A stretch of DNA of 64,000 nucleotides from Brachybacterium sp036311905 (GTDB lineage Bacteria; Actinomycetota; Actinomycetes; Actinomycetales; Dermabacteraceae): the NCBI RefSeq assembly GCF_036311905.1, contig NZ_JAZDCH010000012.1, positions 1 through 64,000 on the forward strand. The letters are read 5' to 3'. Positions within the stretch are counted from its first letter, which is position 1, and the number at the start of each line of letters is the position of its first letter. Of the stretch, positions 8,067 to 16,221 are shown piece after piece. The notes below the pieces were generated by a model, which saw only the letters and a list, made by a program, of their open reading frames with translations, was not told where the DNA came from and did not search any database. The translations under genes were made by a program, and so were the position numbers.

Positions 8067-9401
8067 TCAGCGACGGCACACCCCGGGGATCCCGCCCCGC
8101 GCCGGCCCCGGCAGGGGCGGCAGCGGCAGCTCGTCGAGCCACGCCGTGAACAGCTCGGTGAGATCCTCGCCGCTGACCTGCTCGGCGTGGGCGATGAACA
8201 TCTCCGTCGTCACCGAGCCGCCCGTGTGCGCCGCGACCCAGCTGCGGAGGATCTCGAAGAACGCGTCGTCGCCCACCCGGACCCGCAGCGCGTGCGCCGT
8301 CAGAGCGCCTCGCTTGTAGATCCGGTCGTCGAACATCAGCTTCGCGCCCGGATCCGACAGCAGCAGGTCCTGCGGCAGGCGCGACAGCTTGCCGTGGTGG
8401 TGCCGGGCCCACTGCTGCGCCGAGCGGGCCCCGCAGTGCTCCGACCACAACCACTCCGCGTAGCAGGCGAAGCCCTCGTGCAGCCAGATGTCCTTCCAGC
8501 TCGACGCCGTCACCGCGTTGCCGAACCACTGGTGCGCGAGCTCGTGCGCGACGAGCCGCACCGCGTCCCAGTCGGTGTCCACGAAGTTCGCACCGAACGT
8601 CGACAGGCCCTGCGACTCGAGCGGGATCTCGAGGTCGTCCTCGGTGATCACGGCCGTGTACGAGGAGAACGGGTACGGCCCGAACAGCTCCGCGAAGACG
8701 TCGACCATCTCCGCCTGCCGGCCGAAGCCCGCCGCGAAGTCCCGCGCGTTCCGCCGCGGCGGGGCGACCGTGCGCACCGGCACCGGGGCGCCGGGATGCT
8801 CGGTGACCGCGTAGCGTCCGATCTGCACCGTCGCGAGATAGGTCGCCATCGGCACCGTCTGCTCGTAGGTCCAGGTGGTGGTGGATCCGGAATGCCGCAG
8901 ATCGGTGAGCTCCCCGGACGCGGCCACGTGGTAGTCCGAGCCGGTCGTGAGGACCATCGTGTAGGTGGCCTTGTCGTCGGGCCGGTCGTTGCACGGGAAC
9001 CAGCTCGGCGCCCCGTGGGGCTGTGCCGCGACGATCACGCCGTCGGTCAGCTCCTCCCACCCGGCCGAGCCCAGCGTCTTCGAGGGCACCGGCCGCGGGG
9101 TGCCGTCGTAGCGGATCCGGACCGTCACCTCCTCGCCAGCGCGCAGCGGGCGGCGCACCGTGAGCCTCGAGCCGTTGTGGCTGAAGCGCGCCGACTCGTC
9201 GTCGACGACCACCTTCTTCGCGCGCAGCGCATGGAGGTCCAGGCCGAGGCTCGGCACGTCGGCGAGCGCGCGGCAGGTGAGCGTCGCCTCGCCGTCGAGC
9301 CGGTTGGAGACCATCCGGTACGTCAGGCGGAGGTCGTAGTGGAGGACCGCGAAACCGCGATCCCCGTGTCCGGGTACATAGGGATCGGTACCAGGTCTCA
9401 T
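8067..9401 (-). CDS. M1 family zinc metallopeptidase
   Basis: 444 residues, short for M1 enzymes. It is a gluzincin with zinc ligands H286, H290 (HELAH) and E309 (in WLHEGFA). The exopeptidase motif GAMEN is replaced by PLESQG about 20 residues before HELAH, as in short relatives. There is no signal peptide, so it is probably cytoplasmic. Its ATG overlaps the stop of the synthetase gene (ATGA, 9398-9401), which fixes the start and makes coupling likely. The context suggests trimming or turnover of the amino-acid product of the synthetase, or self-protection from it. That role is inference. Confidence 0.9.
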   Translation of the reverse strand: MRPGTDPYVPGHGDRGFAVLHYDLRLTYRMVSNRLDGEATLTCRALADVPSLGLDLHALRAKKVVVDDESARFSHNGSRLTVRRPLRAGEEVTVRIRYDGTPRPVPSKTLGSAGWEELTDGVIVAAQPHGAPSWFPCNDRPDDKATYTMVLTTGSDYHVAASGELTDLRHSGSTTTWTYEQTVPMATYLATVQIGRYAVTEHPGAPVPVRTVAPPRRNARDFAAGFGRQAEMVDVFAELFGPYPFSSYTAVITEDDLEIPLESQGLSTFGANFVDTDWDAVRLVAHELAHQWFGNAVTASSWKDIWLHEGFACYAEWLWSEHCGARSAQQWARHHHGKLSRLPQDLLLSDPGAKLMFDDRIYKRGALTAHALRVRVGDDAFFEILRSWVAAHTGGSVTTEMFIAHAEQVSGEDLTELFTAWLDELPLPPLPGPARGGIPGVCRR

Positions 9402-12400
9402 ACGTCGTCGTCCTCCCACGGGCCGATCGGGTTCCCGATCCAGCGCGTGCGCGACGGTACACCCTCTCCCCGCATCACCAGCGACGCGGGGCCGACGGTG
9501 GAATGGTCGCCGATCGTCGCCGCGGGCAGGATCACGCCGTTCGGGCCGAGGGTCGCGCCCTCGCCGATCTCGACCGCGTCGATCGACAGCACCCGGTCGT
9601 GGAACAGGTGGGTCTGGACCACGCAGCCGCGGTTCACGGTCGCGCCGGCACCGAGGCGCACGAGGTCCGTCTCCGGAAGCCAGTAGCTCTCGACCCAGGC
9701 GCCGCGGCCGATCCGCGCCCCGAGCGCGCGCAGCCACCACACGAGCGCCGGGCTGCCGGTGGTCACGCCGGCGAACCAGGGCGCGGCGAGCACCTCGGTG
9801 AACGTGTCGGCCAGCTCGTTGCGCCACACGAAGGACGTCCACAGGGCGTGCTCGCCCTCGCGGTGCCGCCCCACGATCAGCCACTTCGCGAGCACGGCCA
9901 CGAGCGCGGCCGCGATCGACCCGGCGAGCAGCACGGGGCCGCCGAGCAGCAGCGCGAGCACCAGGTCCCGCTCGAGCAGGGACCACAGCGCCGCGGCGAC
10001 CGCGACGAGCAGCACGATAAGCGCCAGCATCGACACGACGCGGCCCGTCTCCACGATCCCGCGCAGCACCTGCAGGCGCCGGGGCGGATCGTAGGTGCGC
10101 GAGGCGTCCTGCTCGTCGGCCGTGCGGCGCAGGCTGCGCGGCGGGCTGCCCAGCCACGAGCCGCCGGCCTTCGCCCGCTTGCGCCGCGGCGCCGCCGACA
10201 GCACCGCGACGAGCGACCGCTTCGGCACCTTGCGGCCCGGGGCGAGCATGCCGGAGTTGCCGACGAACGCGCGCTTGCCGACCTTCACCCGCTCGACGCG
10301 GATCCAGCCGCCGCCCAGCTCGTACGGGCCGACGAGGGTGTCGTCGGCGAGGAAAGCGTGATCGCCGATGGTCACCAGGGAGGGGATCAGCAGCACCGTC
10401 GAGGCCTCCACGCCCGTCCCGACCTTCGCGCCCAGCAGGCGTAGCCAGAGCGGGGTCAGCGCCCCCGAGTACAGCGGGAACAGCCAAGTGCGGGCCTCGT
10501 CGAGAACCCGCAGCGTGCCCCAGATCCGCAGGCCCGCGGCGGAGCGCACCGGCACGTGCCCGGGACGCAGCCCGAGGCTTAGCAGCCGCACCAGGGCGAG
10601 CACGAGCAGCAGCAGCGCGAGATACCCGACGCCGGCCGCGAGCGGCAGCCACGGAAGGGCCGCGCGCAGCGCCTCCTGCGCCGACCCGGTGCCGCGCAGC
10701 GCGGGCAGCAGCACGCTCGCGCCGATCGCCGCGGCCACGGCCGGGAAGGCGGCGATCACCACGCCCAGCAGGCCGTAGAGCGGCAGCCAGAGCGGTGAGC
10801 GGCGCGGGGCGCCGTCCTCCCACGGACCGCGGGCCTCACCCTGCGGCGCCGCGGGGGATCCGGACCAGAACTCGGCCGCGCCCACCGGGCCGGAGACCGC
10901 GGAGCCGGGGGCCAGCTCCGCCTCGCGGCCGATCGAGGTGCCGGGGCCGAGGGTCGAGCGGGCGCCGATCCGGGCCTGCTTGCCGATCTTCACCGTGCCG
11001 ATGATCAGCCGGTCCCCGTCGACCCAGTGCCCCGCGAGGTCCACCTCGGGCTCGATCGAGGCGCCCGCCCCGACGGTCAGCAGCCCGGTGACCGGCGGCA
11101 GCGAGTGCAGGTCCACGGACTTCCCGATCCGGGCGCCGAGCACGCGGGCGTACCAGATCATCCAGCCCGCGCCCGCGAGCGGGGTCGCCCGCAGCTCGTC
11201 CTGGCTGCGCTCGGCGAGCCACAGCCGCAGATGGGTGAAGCCGCCGCGCCGGTGCGTGCCGGGCCCGACGCCGAGCAGCAGCAGGCGTGCGAGCAGCGCC
11301 GCGAGGGTCATCCGCACGGGCGGGACGAGCAGCACCACCGCGGCGGGCAGCAGTACCGGCAGCGGAAAGGAGATCAGCCAGGGCAGGCCGGTGAGGGCCG
11401 CGCCGAGCGTCGAGCCGAGCATCAACCAGGTCAGCCAGCGCAGCGCGGCGAGGGCGCGCAGCGGCACGAGGGCGACCAGCTGCGCGAGCTGGAAGAGGGC
11501 CCCGACGGGGCGGACCGTGCGGTCGGTGTGCACGGTCCCGCCCTCGAGGGAGTCCAGCAGCTCGGCGAGCTCGCCGAGGGTGGGATGCGTGTAGACGTCG
11601 CCGACGGCGAGCTCCGGATGCTCGGTGCGCAGGCGCGAGACCACCTGCGCGGCGGTGAGGGAGCCGCCGCCGAGGTCGAAGAAGTCGTCCTGGGGCCGGG
11701 TCGCCGCGGCGCCGAGCACCTCCGCCCAGATCTCCGCGATCCAGGCGGCGGTGCCGGACAGCTCCGAGGCGCCGCCCGCCGCCGTGGGCAGCGGCCAGGG
11801 CAGGGCGTCGCGGTCGACCTTGCCGGAGGTGCGGGTGGGCAGTTCCTCGACCACGGCGAGGCGGGGCACGAGCGCTGCCGGCATCCGTTCGCGCAGCAGG
11901 GCGCGGGCGGCGTCGGCGTCGAAGCGCTCGTCGACCGTGAGGTAGCCGACGAGGAGCTTGTTGCCGGAGTCGGTGGAGCGGACCGCGGCCGCGGCGGAGA
12001 CCACACCCGTCAGCCGCAGCAACTGGTCGTCGATCTCGCCGAGCTCGATGCGGCGCCCGCCGAGCTTGATCTGGTCGTCGGCCCGGCCGCCGAACAGCAG
12101 CCCGTCGGGATCGTTGACCACCCGGTCGCCGGAGCGATAGGCGCGCTCCCAGCCGAGGGACGGCATCGGGGCGTACTTCTCGGCGTCCTTGGCGGGATCG
12201 AGATAGCGGGCCAGGCCCACGCCGCCGATGATCAGCTCGCCCGTCTCGCCGACGCCGACGGGCCGGCCGGACTCGTCGACCACGGCGAGATCCCAGCCGT
12301 CCAGCGGGAGGCCGATCCGCACCGGGTCGGTGCCGTCGAGCAGCGCACCGCAGGCGACGACGGTCGCCTCGGTGGGGCCGTAGGTGTTCCACACCTCGCG

Positions 12401-13270
12401 GCCGGGGGCCTGGAGGCGGGCGGCGAGCTCGGGCGGGCACGCCTCGCCGCCCATGATCAGCAGGCGCACGTCCACGAGCGACGCGAGCGGCCACAGCGCG
12501 ACGAGGGTGGGGACGGTCGAGACGATGGTGATCCCGTTGCTCAGCAGCCACGGGCCGACGTCGATCCCCGAGCGCACCAGGGAGCGCGGCGCCGGGACCA
12601 GGCACGCGCCGTACGCCCAGGCCAGCCACATCTCCTCGCAGCTCGCGTCGAAGGCGACCGAGAGGCCCGCCATCACCCGGTCGCCGGGTCCGATGGGGGC
12701 GTCCTGCAGGAACATCCGCGACTCGGCGTCGACGAAGGCCGCGGCGCTGCGGTGGCTGACGGCGACGCCCTTCGGGGTGCCGGTCGAGCCGGAGGTGAAG
12801 ATGATCCACGCGTCGTCGGTCGGCTCGACCTCGCGCAGCGGGGGCAGCTCGCCGGTGCGGGCCGCGGCGGTGGGCGTGATCGCGAGGCCGTCGCCGAGGA
12901 TCGCGACCGCTGCGGATTCGGAGAAGACCACGCGGGCCCGCTCGTCGGGGTCATCGGCGTCGACGGGGACGTAGGCGGCTCCCGCGTAGAGGATGCCGAT
13001 GATCGCGACGTACAGGTCGACGGTCCCGGAGGCGATGCGTACGCCGACGGTGTCGCCGGGGCGCACGCCCGCGGCCGCGAGGCGGTCGGCCAGCTCGGTC
13101 GCGGCCTCGTCGAGCTCCGTGTAGGTGAGGGTGTCGCGGCCGCTGTCGACGGCGGGGGAGTCCCCGGCGCGCTCGACGGTCTCCCGCAGGATGTCCACGA
13201 GGGTGCGGGGAGCGGGGGCGCGCTCACCACCGAGCAGCGGGGGCAGGAGGGCGGGAGGCGAATCGTGCAT
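9398..13270 (-). CDS. Pls/PosA-type single-module non-ribosomal peptide synthetase with membrane domain
   Basis: 1290 residues. An adenylation domain spans about 25-490 (FTSGSTGTPKG, NTYGPTEA, YRSGDR, TSGKVDRDAL). A carrier domain follows, with LGGGSL and attachment Ser537. The remainder has about six to seven membrane helices interleaved with three left-handed-helix hexapeptide blocks (near 745-790, 985-1030 and 1225-1270). There is no condensation or thioesterase domain. This is the layout of the family that includes epsilon-poly-lysine synthetase. Aligning by hand to the phenylalanine-activating domain of gramicidin synthetase gives specificity residues D208 A209 E212 S251 I272 G274 T296 V304 V305 K484, close to lysine codes as I recall them. 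A short homopolymer or amino-acyl transfer at the membrane is likely. Confidence 0.87.
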   Translation of the reverse strand: MHDSPPALLPPLLGGERAPAPRTLVDILRETVERAGDSPAVDSGRDTLTYTELDEAATELADRLAAAGVRPGDTVGVRIASGTVDLYVAIIGILYAGAAYVPVDADDPDERARVVFSESAAVAILGDGLAITPTAAARTGELPPLREVEPTDDAWIIFTSGSTGTPKGVAVSHRSAAAFVDAESRMFLQDAPIGPGDRVMAGLSVAFDASCEEMWLAWAYGACLVPAPRSLVRSGIDVGPWLLSNGITIVSTVPTLVALWPLASLVDVRLLIMGGEACPPELAARLQAPGREVWNTYGPTEATVVACGALLDGTDPVRIGLPLDGWDLAVVDESGRPVGVGETGELIIGGVGLARYLDPAKDAEKYAPMPSLGWERAYRSGDRVVNDPDGLLFGGRADDQIKLGGRRIELGEIDDQLLRLTGVVSAAAAVRSTDSGNKLLVGYLTVDERFDADAARALLRERMPAALVPRLAVVEELPTRTSGKVDRDALPWPLPTAAGGASELSGTAAWIAEIWAEVLGAAATRPQDDFFDLGGGSLTAAQVVSRLRTEHPELAVGDVYTHPTLGELAELLDSLEGGTVHTDRTVRPVGALFQLAQLVALVPLRALAALRWLTWLMLGSTLGAALTGLPWLISFPLPVLLPAAVVLLVPPVRMTLAALLARLLLLGVGPGTHRRGGFTHLRLWLAERSQDELRATPLAGAGWMIWYARVLGARIGKSVDLHSLPPVTGLLTVGAGASIEPEVDLAGHWVDGDRLIIGTVKIGKQARIGARSTLGPGTSIGREAELAPGSAVSGPVGAAEFWSGSPAAPQGEARGPWEDGAPRRSPLWLPLYGLLGVVIAAFPAVAAAIGASVLLPALRGTGSAQEALRAALPWLPLAAGVGYLALLLLVLALVRLLSLGLRPGHVPVRSAAGLRIWGTLRVLDEARTWLFPLYSGALTPLWLRLLGAKVGTGVEASTVLLIPSLVTIGDHAFLADDTLVGPYELGGGWIRVERVKVGKRAFVGNSGMLAPGRKVPKRSLVAVLSAAPRRKRAKAGGSWLGSPPRSLRRTADEQDASRTYDPPRRLQVLRGIVETGRVVSMLALIVLLVAVAAALWSLLERDLVLALLLGGPVLLAGSIAAALVAVLAKWLIVGRHREGEHALWTSFVWRNELADTFTEVLAAPWFAGVTTGSPALVWWLRALGARIGRGAWVESYWLPETDLVRLGAGATVNRGCVVQTHLFHDRVLSIDAVEIGEGATLGPNGVILPAATIGDHSTVGPASLVMRGEGVPSRTRWIGNPIGPWEDDDV

Positions 13271-13523
13271 CGGAGGATTCTCGTCCCCTTTTCTGGTTTA
13301 CGCGACAAAAAGAGGTCTCTGTGTACCCGACTTCTCAGGGGTATCGGTCTCTGAGCAGGGCAGGAGTCTCCAGGAGGCGCCCCGGATTGGTCGCGACCCT
13401 ACTCCGCGCGGGGGTCCGTGAGAGGGATGCCGGGCGGCGCCGAGGTGAACAGCGGGGACCGGGCGACCAGCGGCGGTCCCGAAATGCCCCGGCCTCTGAT
13501 CGCGGCCGCGACGGGAACGCGGC

Positions 13524-15569
13524 TCACCAGAAGATCGCCTCGTCGGCGCTCGGACCGCCGAGCACGTGCTGCGCGCAGAAGGCGAGCACCGCCCGGTTCC
13601 ACAGCATGGCGTTCGACGGGGTGAGCACCCAGTGGTTCTCGCTGGTGAGCTGCAGGAAACGGTGAGGCATGTGCTCCGGCTCGCCGTCCCAGCCGGAGAC
13701 CAGGTCCCACCACAGACGTAGCGCCTCGGAGACCGGCACCCGGTAGTCGCGGTTGCCGTGGGTGACGAGCATCGGGGTAGTGATCGCCGCGGCCGCACGA
13801 TGCGGGGAGGAGGCCGCGTACCACTCCGGGTCCTCGTCCTCGTGGCGGTGCACGCGCATCTTGGAGGCCGCGGCGTCGGTGGTGCGGTGCTGCTGCGGCA
13901 GCGCCCACAGCCCGGCATGGGAGACGATCGCGCCGAAGCGGTCGCTGTGCCCGGCGATCCAGTTCGCGAGGAACCCGCCGAAAGAGGCGCCGAGCATCGC
14001 CGTGCGCGTCCCGTCGAGCACCTCGCGCTCGAGCACCGCGTCGAGCAGCGCCTCGCACTCGCCGAAGACCACCTCGGGCCGGCGCGGCCAGCCCCGGTTC
14101 AGACCCGCGTCGCCGTAGCCGGTGGACATCGCCGGATCCGGCATCAGCACCGCCCAGCCGTGCGCTACCGCGATCCACGGGCACCAGCGCCAGCTCCAGG
14201 AGTTGTACGACGCGTGCGGGCCTCCATGGATCCACAGCATCACCGGGGCCGGATCCGCGGCGCTCGCACCCGTCGGCACGCACAGCCAGCCCGTCACCGT
14301 GACCCCGTCGACCTCGGTCTCGACCTGCTCGAGCGTTCCCGGCAGGACGTCGATCCCGCCCGGGGCCGGCAGCTCGGTCACCGCGCCGTCGGCCGCGATC
14401 CGCACGGGGCGCGGCGGGGTCGCCACGTCGCTGCGCAGGGCGAGGACCGCGCCGTCCTCGGCGACGGAGAGCGAGGAGAAGACCCCGCCGTCCGCGAAAG
14501 TCCGCACGGTGCCCGTCGCGGCGTCGACGGCGAGGATCGCGCCGGAGGAGTGCAGGTCCCCGGCGACCAAGAGCGTGCGGGGTCCCGCCCACGCGAGATC
14601 GGTGGGCGTGAGATCACCGAGATGGACGGGCACCACGACGGCCACGTCCTCGCCCTCGCCGCCGGTGCCGCGGATCTCGAGGCGGGGGAGGGATGTGGAG
14701 GCCGGGGTCGAGTGCGTCCAGCGGAGCACGGCGAGGCGGGTGCCGTCGGGCGAGAACAGCGCGGAGGAGACCTGCGACTCCTCGTCCGCCGCGAGGAGGG
14801 TGCGACGCTCGCCGGTGGCCACCTGGAGCAGCACCAGGTCGCTGCGGGTCTCCCCGCCCGGTACCCGCCGGGTCCAGGTGGTCGCGACGGTGCGCGCATC
14901 GGGGGAGAGGTCCGCGGAGGCCGAGGTGAGGGCGACGGTGCCGACGCCCGGCGTGAGGTCCGTGATCTCGCCACCCGGGGAGACGAGCAGCAGGTGCCGC
15001 TCCTGGTCGCCGATCTCGTGGTCCCACTGGCGGATCGGCATGCCCGTGTGCCAGATGGTGGTGCGCTTCGCGTCCTTCCGGGCGGTGCGGCGCTCGGCGT
15101 CGTCCTCGAGGGTGCCGCCGGGCAGCACCGAGGTCGCGGCGAGCATGGTGCCGTCGTCCGCGACGGCGAGGAGCTCGAGCCCGCCGGGCGCCGACGCGAC
15201 CAGCCTCGCCTCGCCCGCGACCGGCAGGCGCCAGATCGCGGCCCCGTCCTCCACCGAGCCGCCCTCCGGATCGGGACGGGCGGAGGTGAACAGCACCGAG
15301 CCGTCCGGGGCGGGCCGCGGCCCGCCCTCGCCCTTCTCCGACGCGGTGAGGCGGCGGGCGGGCGCCTCCCCCGCGGGGTCCAGCTCCCACAGGGCCGACG
15401 GGGTCCGCGCGCCGTGCTCGTCGGCCTGCTGGATCGCCGCGATCACGCGGCCGCCCGGGACGGCGGTCACCGCTGCGAGGCGCGGCAGGCGCAGCACGGA
15501 CTCGGGGTCGGCGAACTCGGGGGAGGGGACGTCGGGGTCGGGCGCGATGTCAGCATCGGTGTCGGTCAC
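13524..15569 (-). CDS. S9 family serine peptidase (prolyl oligopeptidase type)
   Basis: 681 residues if begun at the GTG at 15569; a GTG 9 nt earlier is also possible. The N-terminal two thirds form a beta-propeller-like region that would gate the active site. The C-terminal alpha/beta hydrolase has the nucleophile in GASFGGF (about residue 528), Asp in GNRDYRVP (about 607) and His in ENHWVL (about 645). Such enzymes cleave short peptides, usually in the cytoplasm. TAGCGT lies 7 nt before the GTG, and the GTG also overlaps the ancestral stop of the broken SRPBCC gene upstream (GTGA). Confidence 0.9.
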   Translation of the reverse strand: MTDTDADIAPDPDVPSPEFADPESVLRLPRLAAVTAVPGGRVIAAIQQADEHGARTPSALWELDPAGEAPARRLTASEKGEGGPRPAPDGSVLFTSARPDPEGGSVEDGAAIWRLPVAGEARLVASAPGGLELLAVADDGTMLAATSVLPGGTLEDDAERRTARKDAKRTTIWHTGMPIRQWDHEIGDQERHLLLVSPGGEITDLTPGVGTVALTSASADLSPDARTVATTWTRRVPGGETRSDLVLLQVATGERRTLLAADEESQVSSALFSPDGTRLAVLRWTHSTPASTSLPRLEIRGTGGEGEDVAVVVPVHLGDLTPTDLAWAGPRTLLVAGDLHSSGAILAVDAATGTVRTFADGGVFSSLSVAEDGAVLALRSDVATPPRPVRIAADGAVTELPAPGGIDVLPGTLEQVETEVDGVTVTGWLCVPTGASAADPAPVMLWIHGGPHASYNSWSWRWCPWIAVAHGWAVLMPDPAMSTGYGDAGLNRGWPRRPEVVFGECEALLDAVLEREVLDGTRTAMLGASFGGFLANWIAGHSDRFGAIVSHAGLWALPQQHRTTDAAASKMRVHRHEDEDPEWYAASSPHRAAAAITTPMLVTHGNRDYRVPVSEALRLWWDLVSGWDGEPEHMPHRFLQLTSENHWVLTPSNAMLWNRAVLAFCAQHVLGGPSADEAIFW

Positions 15570-16216
15570 CCCCGCCACGCTACCGCCCGGTCACGGTACG
15601 GGGGACCGGACGGGCGATCGGATCGTGCCTCGTCCCGCTCCGCCAGCTCCCGCAGCGTGAGCAGCTGGCGCCGCATCATGAGCACGTCGCCCTAGGCCAA
15701 CAGGTGGCGGTGCAGCCCTCCGGGCGGACCGCCCGGGCACGGCCACCACAGGCTCGCCCGGAGCGGCCGTCGTCCACCAGCCGTCTCGAGGACGTCGTAC
15801 CGCAGGGCCAGCGCGCCGAAGAGCAGCGTCGGCAGCCCCGGCGCCATGCGCATGGTGAGCGAGCGGTCGGGTGTGAAGGCCGCGGGCGCGAAGATCGTCA
15901 TCACCGCCTGGCCGCGCGCGAGCCGCAGCATCCGCGGGTCGGCCTCGCGGGGGCTGCGTCTGTCGAGGTTGTCGAGCAGGTCGTAGCTGTACGGCGCCCG
16001 ACGCAGCTGGCACAGCCACAGGAACAGCGTCTCGACCGACGCGGTCGTCGTGCCGGCCCGCAGGGCGAGGCGCGCCCCGGCAGGCGCAGGGCCGTCCGCG
16101 GGCTCGGGAAAATCGAGGAGCACGGGCGCGACCCAGCGCCAGGGTCCGGCGCTCGGACGAGCGTTCGGCGTCCTGGTCACCTCATCGGGGTCGGTCTCGG
16201 ACGCCGCCACCGTCAT
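15566..16216 (-). pseudogene. SRPBCC-type hypothetical protein interrupted by in-frame TAG
   Basis: From the ATG at 16216 the frame codes 174 residues and then hits TAG at 15692-15694, giving a shortened protein. In the same frame, sequence beyond the stop keeps coding-like character (GDVLMMRRQLLTLRELAER) and reaches a TGA at 15566-15568. That TGA overlaps the GTG of the S9 peptidase gene as a GTGA junction, the style used throughout this window. The family as I recall it has a conserved Trp-Gly-Asp at this point, so a TGG to TAG change is likely. The upstream body (WLCQLRRAPYSYDLLDN, GQAVMTIF) matches SRPBCC/polyketide-cyclase-like proteins. A truncated product could still be made. Confidence 0.7.
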
Positions 16217-16221
16217 CGGGA

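Noticed and set aside
9402..10823. Upstream extension of the M1 peptidase frame
   Set aside because: It is a shadow of the synthetase gene in another frame; the true start is the ATGA overlap at 9401.
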